Shown piece by piece: positions 1 to 11,139 of a DNA stretch of 64,000 nt. The notes beneath the pieces were generated by a model. That model searched no databases and was not told where the DNA came from. It saw only the letters and a list, made by a program, of their open reading frames with translations. Position numbers and translations under genes: made by a program. Position 1 is the stretch's first letter. The number at the start of each line of letters is the position of its first letter. The DNA is taken from NCBI GenBank assembly GCA_028551475.1, contig CM052355.1:32639580-32703579 (forward strand), read 5' to 3'. The stretch is from Casuarina equisetifolia (Eukaryota > Streptophyta > Magnoliopsida > Fagales > Casuarinaceae).

Positions 1-743
1 ATTCTTACAGTATGACAAGAATTTCAATCTTTCAACACAATGTCACAGAGATGTAAGAGATTATTATCATTTTAATATAAAAAGTATCCTTAATTGAATT
101 TAATCAAATCTCGATAAAGCTAAGTTGACAAAAGGATCGATTAAGAAATTAACTATGACTAACTTACCTATTTATAAGGAATAAAGGCACTAGGTGCATA
201 ATAGTGTTAAAAAAAAAACGGCTGATATACACATATGAAATAATTTGCTTGAATATAGTCTAAAAGTAACAAATTTAATAGAAGGATTGCAAAATGAGAC
301 CTTAACTAACAGGATTTTTATTGCCACATTTAGGACTATATTGTTTTTGTCTACCTCAACACTATAATATAACAAGAGAGTTCAACTTTTCTGTTTCGTT
401 ATTCTCTTATTTCTGTAATTCTATAATAATATGAATAAGATGAAAACCAATTAGACATCATTGAAGATTGAATAAACTAAAAACAGATTGCACAAAAAAT
501 TGTTCATATTTTAGAGGAGGACTTTATATGAAAATTGATCATTCGTTATAATTTTTTCTATTTTTACTTTCAACGAGCCTTATAAAGTCTTAAGAAATAA
601 GAAACAAAACCTGAATGAAACAAATAAAATAAGAAAAAGGGAAATGTTATTGCTCATCGGTGAAGGAAGATATTGTTATTAAATAAATAGTAAAAGCCTT
701 CAAGTCAAGAGAGTGTAGATCTACCAAGGGACAGCGGCATATT
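1..743. other. AT-rich intergenic DNA, no gene seen
   Basis: AT-rich sequence upstream of the TMN gene. Only short chance reading frames occur and I see no recognisable coding or RNA feature. The right-hand part should contain the promoter of the gene that follows. Confidence 0.6.
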
Positions 744-759
744 TTGGCTTTTTATTATT

Positions 760-1524
760 TTAGTTACTTTTTATGCCCCGTCTCTAGCGTGCTGCTGTGG
801 CCTCAGCTTTCCCATTCACAGAAGGTTCGAGGCACTGGACAGAATAGGGTTCGCTCTCTGCTTTCTTTTAACGCTTGTAGAACAGCGAGTGGGAGAGAAT
901 CAGATCAAAGGCTACCCCGTTCAGCGGATCTTTGCTCTGATCGGATCTGGCTGGAGGTGCGTTTCCTCCCGTCTTCTTGTCTTTTATCATTTTCTTCAGT
1001 AGAATTTGCTTTTGTTTATTTTGTGGTGCTGTTCTTAGATCTGTGCCATTTCGGTCGTGGTTCCGTTTCGTTTATATCACTGCCTTTTCCTTCTCTTGCT
1101 GTTGTTATTTGATTACTAGTTTTCCTGAGTCTCCGCAATATTTTTTCTAAAAATGAAAAAGAAACTGTTAATGATATGCTTCTGAATTTCCTGACCTGTT
1201 ATTCGGTTTGGAGTGTTTCCATGTCGTAGCAATTGTCTCTGTGTGAGCCAATGGGTTATAGGGATTCTCTTACAAATCCCAAATATCCCTTGTATTATGT
1301 ACTCGTACCATATTCTATGGATCTGTGTTTTGCCTGGTAGAGAAACCTTGTGTGTCTTCTTAATCATGCGTCAAAGAGTTGATTTGCTTGTCATTTCGTT
1401 TTGAGAGCCTGACGCTCAAATGGTTCCATGTTGTGTAGATTTGGCGCTGAATGCCTCCATTAGAGTAGTGGCTTAGACAGAGATCCATCACTGATTCAAA
1501 AAGATCTACTGTCTTCCCTTTCAG
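760..1524 (+). promoter_or_regulatory. 5' leader of the TMN gene with a leader intron
   Basis: The less AT-rich stretch from about 760 to 956 looks like a 5' UTR exon. It ends in a good donor (GAG|GTGCG at 956/957). A pyrimidine-rich acceptor (CCCTTTCAG, ending at 1524) lies five bases before the ATG at 1530. This fits a first noncoding exon and a leader intron of about 570 bp, a common arrangement in plant housekeeping genes. The open frame at 744-1112 lies mostly in this leader and intron and shows no protein family. The transcription start is not determined. Confidence 0.55.
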
Positions 1525-1529
1525 TTTCA

Positions 1530-3503
1530 ATGGCTTTATCGCCCCCTACATGCTGGGCTTTCGTCTATGTGATTCTTCTGTTTGCGCATGCTTGCAATGG
1601 GTTTTATCTTCCAGGAAGCTACATGAACATTTATCCCACTGGGAAACCTATATTTGCCAAAGTTAACTCCTTGACTTCCATAGAAACCGAGCTTCCTTTC
1701 AGCTACTACAGTCTCCCCTACTGTCAGCCTAAAGGTGGTGTTAAGAAAAGTGCTGAGAATCTTGGAGAACTTCTTATGGGGGATCAGATTGACAACTCCC
1801 CTTATCAGTTTCGAATGAATGTTAATGAGACTGTCTACCTCTGTACCACAAAGCCTTTGACTGAGCAGGAGGTCAAGCTCTTGAAGCAGAGAACTCGCGA
1901 TCTATATCAAGTGAACATGATTCTGGATAACTTACCTGCCATGAGGTTTGCCAAGCAAAATGGAGTTAATTTCCAGTGGACTGGGTTTCCTGTTGGGTAC
2001 ACACCACCAAACAGTAATGACGATTACATTATTAATCATCTCAAGTTCACAGTCTTGGTTCATGAATATGAAGGGAGGGGTGTGGAGATAATAGGGACTG
2101 GGGAAGAAGGCATGGGCGTTATTTCTACTGATGCTGATAAGAAGAAGGCGTCTGGCTTTGAGATAGTTGGTTTTCAGGTCGTCCCTTGCAGTGTGAAGTA
2201 TAATCCTGATGACATGTTGAAACACCAAATTTACGACAATGTTTCACCTGTAAGTTGCCCCACGGAACTTGAGAAGTATCAAATAATTCGGGAGCGAGAG
2301 AGAGTGTCCTTCACTTACGAGGTTGAATTTGTGAAAAGCGATATAAGATGGCCATCCAGATGGGATGCTTATCTGAAGATGGAGGGTGCCAGAGTCCACT
2401 GGTTCTCTATTCTAAATTCACTGATGGTAATCTTTTTCCTGGCTGGCATAGTTTTTGTTATATTCTTGCGGACTGTGAGGAGGGACTTAACAAGGTATGA
2501 GGAGTTGGACAAAGAGGCTCAAGCTCAGATGAATGAGGAGCTTTCGGGGTGGAAGCTTGTTGTGGGTGATGTATTCAGGGAACCAGATTGCTCCAAGCTA
2601 CTTTGTGTAATGGTTGGTGATGGGGTTCAGATTACAGGGATGGCAATTGTCACTATTATTTTTGCTGCCCTTGGTTTTATGTCACCAGCTTCACGAGGAA
2701 TGCTCCTGACAGGAATGATTATTCTTTATCTTTTCCTAGGAATTGCTGCTGGGTATGTTGGTGTACGTCTCTGGAGAACCATGAAGGGAACTTCAGAAGG
2801 TTGGAGGTCTGTTTCCTGGTCGGTTGCCTGCTTCTTTTCTGGGATTGTGTTTACTATTCTCACCGCACTGAACTTCATTCTCTGGGGCAGCAAGAGTACT
2901 GGTGCTATTCCCATTTCCTTGTACTTTTTGCTCTTGTTCCTCTGGTTCTGCGTTTCGGTGCCACTCACCCTCCTCGGAGGATTCTTGGGGACACGAGCTG
3001 AGGCAATTCAGTACCCTGTGCGAACCAACCAGATCCCAAGGGAAATTCCTGCACGCAAATATCCATCATGGCTTCTTGTTCTCGGTGCAGGGACGCTTCC
3101 TTTTGGAACCCTCTTCATTGAGCTTTTCTTTATAATTTCTAGCATCTGGCTTGGGAGGTTCTATTATGTCTTTGGGTTCCTGCTGGTTGTGCTTTTGTTG
3201 CTAGTTATTGTTTGTGCGGAAGTGTCAGTGGTTCTCACCTACATGCATCTTTGTGTGGAGGACTGGCGGTGGTGGTGGAAAGCTTTCTTTGCTTCGGGAT
3301 CAGTTGCGCTTTATGTGTTCCTATACTCCATCAACTACTTGGTCTTTGATCTGCAGAGTTTGAGTGGGCCGGTGTCCGCTATACTATATCTCGGCTATTC
3401 ATTGATCATGGCAGTTGCAATCATGTTGTCGACCGGAGCCATTGGCTTCCTCATGTCTTTTTACTTCGTTCACTACCTGTTCTCATCCGTAAAAATTGAT
3501 TGA
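1530..3503 (+). CDS. TMN11/12: Transmembrane 9 superfamily (TMN/EMP70) protein, TMN11/12-like
   Basis: Single-exon coding sequence of 657 aa, the usual length of plant TMN proteins. A hydrophobic signal peptide (about residues 1-24) leads into a lumenal domain with the family-typical GFYLPGSY start, GVNFQWTGFPVGY (about 145-157) and SDIRWPSRWDAYL (about 270-282). Nine membrane spans follow from about residue 295 to the C terminus. The last residues, VKID, form the KXD/E type signal that keeps TMN proteins in the Golgi and endomembranes. The family is linked to endomembrane trafficking, cell adhesion and metal homeostasis. The ATG was chosen because it opens the signal peptide and follows a clear leader-intron acceptor. 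The 3' UTR runs toward Lhca3, which is convergent. The subgroup (11/12) is judged by eye. Confidence 0.93.
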   Translation: MALSPPTCWAFVYVILLFAHACNGFYLPGSYMNIYPTGKPIFAKVNSLTSIETELPFSYYSLPYCQPKGGVKKSAENLGELLMGDQIDNSPYQFRMNVNETVYLCTTKPLTEQEVKLLKQRTRDLYQVNMILDNLPAMRFAKQNGVNFQWTGFPVGYTPPNSNDDYIINHLKFTVLVHEYEGRGVEIIGTGEEGMGVISTDADKKKASGFEIVGFQVVPCSVKYNPDDMLKHQIYDNVSPVSCPTELEKYQIIRERERVSFTYEVEFVKSDIRWPSRWDAYLKMEGARVHWFSILNSLMVIFFLAGIVFVIFLRTVRRDLTRYEELDKEAQAQMNEELSGWKLVVGDVFREPDCSKLLCVMVGDGVQITGMAIVTIIFAALGFMSPASRGMLLTGMIILYLFLGIAAGYVGVRLWRTMKGTSEGWRSVSWSVACFFSGIVFTILTALNFILWGSKSTGAIPISLYFLLLFLWFCVSVPLTLLGGFLGTRAEAIQYPVRTNQIPREIPARKYPSWLLVLGAGTLPFGTLFIELFFIISSIWLGRFYYVFGFLLVVLLLLVIVCAEVSVVLTYMHLCVEDWRWWWKAFFASGSVALYVFLYSINYLVFDLQSLSGPVSAILYLGYSLIMAVAIMLSTGAIGFLMSFYFVHYLFSSVKID

Positions 3504-4225
3504 AGGGCCTTCTCTGGTATTCTTCATTAGTCGTTTGTAAGAGACTCCGGTATGTGGAAGAGGAAATTTTCTTGCTTTGTCTGAGGCTAATTGGTTACAG
3601 AACATATTAAGAGGCTCTCAGATGATTTGCGATGCTGCCAAGCCTGTAACATTTTTATGTGCATCTCGAGTTTTGGGGACTATATAATCATACAATCCTC
3701 TGTTGCCACCTTCTACGCCCTGTCTCCTTCTCAGTCGATCTTTGTTTCATAACATTTACTAATTCTGAGGTTCATTTCCATTCTCTGTTTAATCAAATTG
3801 TTCTGGGAAGTTGTAATTGTTTAGACTTTCTACGTTCTACTCTCTTTCCTTTTTTCAATGAATAGAAAAGTTGATCTGGGTCATTTGTTTGATTTTACCC
3901 TGTTGAAATTGTGCTCAAACCCGGGCTTTGTCTAACAAGATAGGGAGGAAACTCTTGCTGTAGGAAGTATCCATCTGCGTTGGAAGTGGAATGAAATTCT
4001 CGAGTGCCAAAGCTCGTTATTGTTAGCATCTTTCCAATGTTTGGATTGCTTTCCCCAGTTAAGAAGAATTGACTGGAATACTCAAGATAAACGTACCGTG
4101 CTATTTTAAGTTCTTAACATGTCATCTCTTACAGAGTTACAACACATTACTCTAAACATCACGGCTTACAAGAAAGAGCAAGTGTTTGGAATTCGAAGTA
4201 CAAAGGGATATCATGTATAATCATC
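3504..4225. other. Convergent 3' UTRs of the TMN gene and Lhca3
   Basis: This 722-bp stretch lies between two facing genes. The left part should be the TMN 3' UTR and the right part (about 4080-4225) the Lhca3 3' UTR on the opposite strand. I see no other gene; the open frame at 3659-3865 has no family signature. Confidence 0.55.
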
Positions 4226-5249
4226 CTAGTGGAACTTGAGGCTTGTCAAGACGTTGTTGTTGACAGGATCAGCCAAGTGATCCAGGAGGTTCTGGTAAGG
4301 CCCAACGCCTGTCACAAGACCTTGTATAAAGTAACCCAATATGGCCAACATGGCCAACCTTCCATTCTTTATCTCCTTGAGCTTCAATTCCTTCATGGAT
4401 TTTTCATCCTTTCCAAAGCCGAGAGGATTAAACAAGGGGCCCCCAGGGTAGGCTGGGTCTCCAGAACCCCCCAAATACTTCTCCAGCCCCAAGAAGTACT
4501 GTTTACTCATGGACCCCGGATTGTACCAGTCTTGAAACCTCCTATGCTCTGCGAATCCCATAAGGGCCATCTCCAGCACAAACAGGGTGTAAGGGTCTGC
4601 CCAGTAATCGTATGTCCCAGCAGGTGGAATAACGCCCGTTTTGAACCAAGGGAGGGCAGTTTCCGCAGGGATAAGCCCAAGCTTCCCAAATATCTCTGGA
4701 GCTATTGCACCCGCTGCACCCAACATGGCAAAACGTCCGTTGATGACCTCTCCATAGGCCAACCACCTGGGCTCGATGAACCCTCCTGTACCTTCAGGAT
4801 CGGAGAGGCCTAGAGGGTCGAATCCAAAGTCACCCGGGAGGCTGTAAATTGTAATTAATTTTTAACAAGTGAATCAACTATGATTGTAAAAGCCTAAACC
4901 GCATGGAGATGGAAATTTGCGCATGAGTTACCTGCCATCCAAGTAAGAAAGACTCTGCTTGGACGCAAACCACAACTGTCTATCTGCTCCTTGCTGAATC
5001 AACAACAAATCAAGCACATGAGCACAGAATAAGGTACGAACCTAAACAGGTGGAATACCAAGAAGACGAAGAAGAAGATAAGAAGAATGAACAAACCTTA
5101 ACAGGTGGAGTGGATGCTGCCCTTACTGTAAAAGATGCTCTTCTTGCAAAGGTGAAGGGAGATTGGAGTCGTCTTGCTCCTAGTATCCGTCGGGTGGCCT
5201 CCACTGAAGAGGTAAGAGAAGAAGATGACGCTAGTGCTTGGGTTGCCAT
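4226..5249 (-). CDS. LHCA3: Photosystem I light-harvesting chlorophyll a/b protein Lhca3
   Basis: Three exons on the minus strand: 5249-5097, 4993-4932 and 4841-4226, with GT-AG junctions, joining in frame to 276 aa (Arabidopsis Lhca3 is about 273). Exon 1 holds a Ser/Arg-rich chloroplast transit peptide starting [10 protein letters not shown]. The mature part carries the three-helix antenna fold. The first helix has E-V-I-N-G-R-F (Asn about residue 106) and the third has K-E-I-K-N-G-R-L. Asn in place of His as the ligand of chlorophyll 603 is the known hallmark of Lhca3 and Lhca4, which carry red-shifted chlorophylls. The C terminus ([10 protein letters not shown]) is typical of Lhca3. The protein binds the stromal-side antenna belt of photosystem I in thylakoids. 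A copy of its 5' end is found at about 15870-16000. Confidence 0.96.
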
Positions 5250-5600
5250 GTCTTGCTTCTCTCTCGGTGTCCACAACGAAGTAGTGAGCAGGCTGCGAGA
5301 AACTGACTATCTAAAGAATGAGATGCAGTATAAGGATCTCGTTCCACTACACACCAAACGATGGAAGCAAAGAGGGCAAGGCAGAGCCACTAGTTGTGGG
5401 CACGGTGGCACTGATTTTTCTGGCTCTTACGCAAGATGACCCCACTTCAGATTAGGCCATGATCTCGTTCTCCAACAAGCAGGGTACACATGGCATTGTT
5501 ATTCGGATAAGGGATTTGCTGCCTTGCGCTCTCACAGCTAGTTCAATCTCACGTGGCGGGCAGTATATCATTTTGTGTTGATATGTAGCTGATGTGCAAT
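5250..5600 (-). promoter_or_regulatory. Lhca3 promoter region with G-box and I-box-like sites
   Basis: Upstream of the Lhca3 ATG on the minus strand. A CACGTG G-box core (5550-5555) and a GATAAG I-box-like element (5506-5511) lie about 250-310 bp from the ATG. Both are classes of element usual in light-regulated photosynthesis genes. A degenerate TATA-like stretch (CCTTATACT) lies near 5330. The assignment rests on motif recognition only. Confidence 0.45.
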
Positions 5601-5639
5601 TATGTGATTGGCTATGTTACAATGCTTAATCCTTTTACA

Positions 5640-6220
5640 AAAAATAACTTAAAAGAGAATTAGAACATTTATTGTATATAATTCACTTTATGAATTCATA
5701 ACTTAGTAATATAAAACAATTGTAACATAATGGTTTAGTATTGATCACACTTTCACTTTTGACCTATATTCATAGACTTTGGTCTCATATTAAAAAATTT
5801 AACCTTCTTATACGGCTAATTCAAGAAAATGAATTCTATTGTTAGGCAGAGATAAACAATTAGCTTAGAACCTTCAAAGGCCTTTTTTGCGCTCAGTTGA
5901 GTGGCTACTGTGGAGCATGTTAATAAACTCGATTAGGTCGAACCCAGCACCAATTTGGTTGGGTCTCCAGGCCTCCATCACAAGGCTTAGAGCTGGAAAT
6001 TCCAAGGTCTTGGTTTTTGAACGATGATGGGGCTGAACTGATTGAAGCCCTGACAGCATTTGGGCTTCGCCCTGATCAAACTCAAACTCATGTAATAATA
6101 GAATATGCACAAGAGTGCAACATATCAGGGATCCCGTAAATATCTGCGAGACTCCTCCTCCGGCGTCACGCCCCCCAAAAACCCCGCTGCCTAAAACCCT
6201 AACTCCCCCAGCCTTTAGTA

Positions 6221-6266
<46 letters not shown>

Positions 6267-6282
6267 GTGAAGCATCAAGGCA
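5640..6282 (+). promoter_or_regulatory. DEAD1 upstream region with telo-box and CT tract
   Basis: From about 5690 to 5860 lies one copy of an AT-rich unit that is present about four times upstream of DEAD2. The part from about 5870 to 6282 aligns by eye with 17480-17855 and so is the ancestral helicase promoter and 5' UTR. A telo-box (AAACCCTAA, 6194-6202) is present; this element is common in plant genes for translation and for organelle RNA functions. A long CT dinucleotide run (about 6224-6264) precedes the ATG and is missing in DEAD2. Confidence 0.5.
6224..6264. repeat. (CT)n microsatellite in the DEAD1 5' leader
   Basis: About twenty CT dinucleotides in tandem just before the DEAD1 start codon at 6283. 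The matching position upstream of DEAD2 (about 17826-17836) has no such run, so the tract expanded, or was lost, after duplication. Confidence 0.9.
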
Positions 6283-9200
6283 ATGGCGGGTATAGTCTTA
6301 AGAAGGTCTTCTTCGATAATCTCCAGGCGGGTTCTCGCCGCCTTCACCACCACCACCCCCTCTAAATTATACCTTCATCTCCACAATCCGTCTTCATCGG
6401 CATCTGACCTTCATCCCTCCAATAGCGGATTTTCTTTCTCCCATAAAGCCAGGGACTTCCATTTCCAGTCTGGAGGTTTGTTTTTCAGGTCCTCGTTGCC
6501 GTCGCAGGCCGAGTATGCTGCCGTCGACGACTACGAGGTGAACGTTGGCTCTGATGACGAGAAGTTGGAGGTCTCCAAGCTCGGGATTTCTGAGGAGATT
6601 GTGTCTGCTTTGGCCAAGAGGGGCATCACTAAGCTCTTTCCCATTCAGGTTTTATACCCAAATCTCTGCCTTTTTCTCTTCTTCTTTCTGCTTGCTACGG
6701 TCCTCTCTATATAAATATAAACAAGAAATATATCTCTTCCGCACAGTTTCTTTATTTTGTGTGCCTTTCCTAACGCATATCGTTAGTGGCTTACTCTCGT
6801 CATAATCTCCAATCATCTCTTTGACTCTGTAGCAATTACTTGTGGTGTTTTACCTTAATTTTTCTTCTGTCTAGAGGGCGGTTCTGGAACCAGCAATGCA
6901 AGGGCGTGATATGATCGGACGAGCTAGAACAGGAACGGGCAAAACTCTTGCTTTTGGAATTCCTATTATGGATAAGATCTTGCGGTTCAATGAAAAACAT
7001 GGGTTCGTTTCTTTGCTTCATTTTTGATGCCCCTAAACATCCCCCAAACAAAAAGAAGAAAAGAAAAATGCACTCGTGTTTGTGGGTTTTAAATAAGTGG
7101 CGGAATTCCTAATTTTCCCTAAATGTATACGTTTTTATAAATGTTTTCATCATGCAGTCGGGGCAGGAATCCGCTGGCGCTGGTTTTGGCGCCAACAAGG
7201 GAGCTTGCCCGCCAGGTCGAGAAGGAGTTTGCTGAGTCGGCGCCAGCCTTGGATTCGATTTGCGTTTACGGTGGTACTCCCATCTCACAACAAATGAGGC
7301 AGCTCGACTATGGAGTTGATGTAGTTGTTGGCACACCTGGTCGCATTATTGATCTTCTGAAAAGGGGTGCTCTGAACTTGTCAGAAGTTCAGTTTGTTGT
7401 TCTTGATGAAGCTGACCAGATGCTTCAAGTCGGCTTTCAGGAAGATGTTGAGACAATCTTGGAGAGGTTACCAAAGAAGCGTCAGAGTTTGATGTTCTCT
7501 GCAACAATGCCAGCTTGGATAAAGCAGCTTACCCGAAATTACCTAAAAGATCCACTAACAATTGATCTGGTGAGTTTGCAGCTTCATTTTAGTCTATCAT
7601 CAAATTATAGCGCTGACAAAGTGGCTAGTATCTGTTCTCATCGTTCTCACTGTGCCTGCTTTTAGGGTATTCTTGATGAATACAACTCTATGCTTGCTTG
7701 TATAATTACTTTTCTTTGAGTTTGATTTGTCAGTACCTCTTACTTGGTGTCATTACAGGAGTGGGAGTTGGGGATAAAAAGTTTTGATCTCGCATGTTTT
7801 TAATTTGGTAATTGCTTTGGTGCTTGTCACTGCAGCCTGAGGTCTATAGTTATGAAAGATATGTCCAATCATGCGATCTGCATGTGTTAAAGTTTGGGAA
7901 AATTTTCTGGTCCATTATGTGTTCAGACATCTAGTGTAACTGCAGAAAGGTGGCATTTTGGATAGGGAGACAAGCTTATTAACGGCTCAACTGTTTTGTA
8001 GGTTGGAGATTCTGATCAGAAGTTGGCTGATGGAATCTCTTTATTCTCAATTGCATCGGACATGTATGGAAAAGCTTCGATTATTGGACCTCTCATATCA
8101 GTATGATTCTAGAACTACTTTTCATTGAAAAGAATAAAAAAAGAATCCTCTCCATATGATGATTAATGTGTTTATTTATCTATTAAACTCTTTCAAGTAT
8201 TCTTGTTTTAACTTAGTTTGCCATTGCTTCAATTCTAACCGTCAGATTCGTTTCTCAGGAGCATGCAAAAGGAGGAAAGTGTATTGTTTTCACTCAAACA
8301 AAACGTGATGCTGATCGATTGGCATATGCTATGGGAAGAAGCTACAAATGTGAGGCTTTGCATGGGGATATCTCACAAAATCAGCGGGAGCGAACTCTTG
8401 CTGGTTTCAGAGATGGGCGTTTCAATATTCTGGTGGCCACTGACGTTGCTTCACGTGGGCTTGATATACCTAATGTTGATCTGGTAGGTATTTGCTTCAT
8501 AATCTTTCTTATGTAAATTCTTTTTAAATGATTATAGTCCTACTCAGTTGGAAATTGACTTTTCCTTATTGATTGACAGTCAAATAGTCTTCTCAGCTTG
8601 TGATTGATGTATTCAACAGATACCTGTTTTCTTGCGTTTTGAGGTTAAATAATTTTCAAGGACTTTGCAATTCAGTATATCCTTGATATCTACCCTATGA
8701 GACCATGGTGCACATTGTTCTTCTGCTTGACCTGGCTAAGTTTTGAAAAAACTGATTGTAAGTTGTGTTGTTGGATTGTTGCCTGATAACATTCCTCCCC
8801 CTTTTTGGCCAAAAGTATTTATTTTTCTGTTGATGTCTACAAAGTAAGTAGACTTTCTAATTTTTGGGCTGTTGCTTTGAAATATCATTATAAATAAAAA
8901 GACCTTTATGATACTGTTGGATTTGTTCTTAAACAAATATGTACACTAAGTAATTGATGCGATTGTTGTTGAATTGTTGTTCCTTTTTGGATTTGAACTG
9001 ATGAATTGATGGCTTGTGCTGGTTAGAAGTGTCACGTTGTGAACCACTTATAACCTATTGTTTTGAAGAAATATGTGTATTTTTTTAGTTTTTTAGTTTA
9101 TTTATTTTTATCTCTGTTCACTCTATTCCTATGCCTATGCTTAAGGTTTTCAATTCTTTACTTTGCTTCAAATACATACTTGGTGACCTTAGTCTTATAT

Positions 9201-10454
9201 TGGCTGATTCTTTTGGTATGTTCACGGACGTGGCTGGCTTCCTTCTCAGGTATCTCCAACTTACTTCTCTGTATTTTAATGGTGCTTCCCCAACTTCCCC
9301 CCCCCAAACAAAATGATAGAAATGGAGGGGAAGAACTTTTGTTTGTGTGCAAGCGTTTTTCTAGTGGTCCTATATGTGTAGTTGCCTAACACTAAACTCT
9401 TCTCATGATTAGGTAATACACTATGAGCTTCCCAACAATTCGGAGATATTTGTTCATCGATCTGGCCGAACAGGTCGTGCAGGCAAGAAAGGAAGTGCTA
9501 TCCTTATCTACACACAGGACCAGGCGAGGGCTGTCAAAGTTATAGAACGAGATGTTGGTTGCAGATTTAAAGAGGTTAGGATATGCTTGCATTTAGCAGT
9601 TTAAGACCGATTTGACTGAAATATGGAAAATCTATTTTATTGTATTTTTTTTTCTATTTTTATAAGCATGTGTTTGTGGATTTACTTGATGAGATGAATA
9701 GAGCTAGAATGTTTTTGAGGATGCAGAGTCACACAATTAAACTTCCCTTATCCCACTGGCCAAGAATTTGGTTTTCACCTTGTTGTGGGTGTTGATAGCT
9801 ATGCAAATAATATTTTTTTGTGGGTTGATTATATCCTACTATTACATTAACAGATACTATTGCTTTTCTTGTATAAGAGTTAAAACCTTCTACTTGTATG
9901 GCCTTACATCACGTTAGAAACAGAACCCTTTGTGTTGAATGCTCATGTGCATGTAGGATCTACACTTTTAAGACTGGTTTCCACCTATCCAGATGTTTTA
10001 TGTAGGACTGATTGCCTGATTACTGATTGGTTATCAGCTACCCAAAATTGAGGGTGGAAGTGGGGTCATGTTAGATGACATGGCTGGTGGTGGTAGATTT
10101 GGTTCTTACGGAGGTATGAGGTCTGGTCAGTATGGTGGACCTAGCCCCGGGCGTTTTGGTTCCTTTGGTGGCCCTGGCTCACGCAAATCAGGAGGTGGTT
10201 TCTATGGCTCTGGCACCAGCCGATCAGGGAATTTTGGTGGTTCCGGGAATAGTCGATCAGGTTCTTTTAGCGATTTTGGTGGTTCAGACCGTTCTGGCGG
10301 TTTTGGGGGCTTTGGTTCAGGCCGTTCGAGTGGGTTTGGTGACACGCCATCAGGCCAAAGTAGTGGTGGCTTTGGCAATTCTCGCTCTGGTCGTTTTGGC
10401 GGCTTTGGGGATGACAGACTCAATGATGACAGCACCGGGAGAAGATCATTCTGA
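6283..10454 (+). CDS. RH53: DEAD-box ATP-dependent RNA helicase, mitochondrial RH9/RH53 (PMH) type, 'DEAD1'
   Basis: Seven exons: 6283-6648, 6875-7002, 7158-7569, 8002-8100, 8259-8483, 9413-9574 and 10038-10454. All have GT-AG introns and join in frame to 602 aa, close to Arabidopsis RH9/RH53. The N terminus ([16 protein letters not shown]) is rich in Arg and Ser and lacks acidic residues, as in a mitochondrial presequence. All helicase motifs are present: Q motif ending [12 protein letters not shown] (I), PTRELA (Ia), TPGR, DEAD (II), SAT (III), VFTQTK (IV), [10 protein letters not shown] (V) and [10 protein letters not shown] (VI). The last exon is a 138-aa Gly/Ser/Phe/Arg-rich tail. Relatives in Arabidopsis are RNA chaperones that aid group II intron splicing in mitochondria. 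This is the intact parent-like copy of the cluster; DEAD2 and a pseudogene lie downstream. Confidence 0.93.
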
Positions 10455-11110
10455 GTCTTTGGAATGGTAAGGTTGCGACTTTTGGTCCCAAGAAAAAGTT
10501 GGAATTACAACTTTAGATTATTGTTTATTCTTTGTTTTGTTAATGCAATTTTCAGTTATGGTCCTGCCATTAACACCTAGGATACTTGCAAATGGCAGGT
10601 AAAGACATAAAAGAAGAGCTAGAGCGGAGGTGATTACCTAACCGAACGAATTTGATGAAGTGTTTGATGGGATGGGCAATTGGTTATAGGGAGTCTGCAT
10701 CTACGAGAAGTAGTAATACTTATAGTTGCTGTATGGCGTAGTGTTGAGATATTTGGTTGTTTATATTCAATCTATATCACCACCACCTGAAGAGAATAAT
10801 CTCATATTCTTACTAGAGGCTCATGTAACTTATTTTGAAATCGTTACTTCTCAATTTTTGCCTTATTTTTACTTTGTTATTTCCCCTTCTCTCAGTACTC
10901 AATTCTCCAGAATGCAATTTGCCTTTCGTGTAGATCCAATTATGGAACAGGGAAGTTGATTATGGAAAGTTTCAGTTCACTGAAACAAATTGACCGTAGT
11001 ATCTAACATATAAATGGTGTTTTTGTTCATTTCGGAGATGGAATCCAGCTGGAAATAGGAAAACGTAAAAGAACCTTAATAAAGGGATGTTAGCCCATTT
11101 ATATTTATGA
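10455..11110 (+). other. DEAD1 3' UTR and flank, duplicated behind DEAD2
   Basis: Starts with the stop context TTCTGAGTCTTTGGAATGG and runs to the VPS53-like fragment. The same sequence, somewhat diverged, follows the ancestral stop position of DEAD2 (27111-27680), which shows that the duplication included the 3' flank. No gene is seen; the open frame at 10726-10959 is not supported. Confidence 0.65.
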
Positions 11111-11139
11111 TCTGTTGATGAAACATCATTGCAGATTTC

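Noticed and set aside
744-1112. 122-codon open frame upstream of the TMN gene
   Set aside because: It covers the likely 5' UTR exon and leader intron and shows no protein family.
4229-4813. 194-codon open frame opposite Lhca3
   Set aside because: It is the antisense shadow of Lhca3 exon 3, which is clearly conserved on the minus strand.
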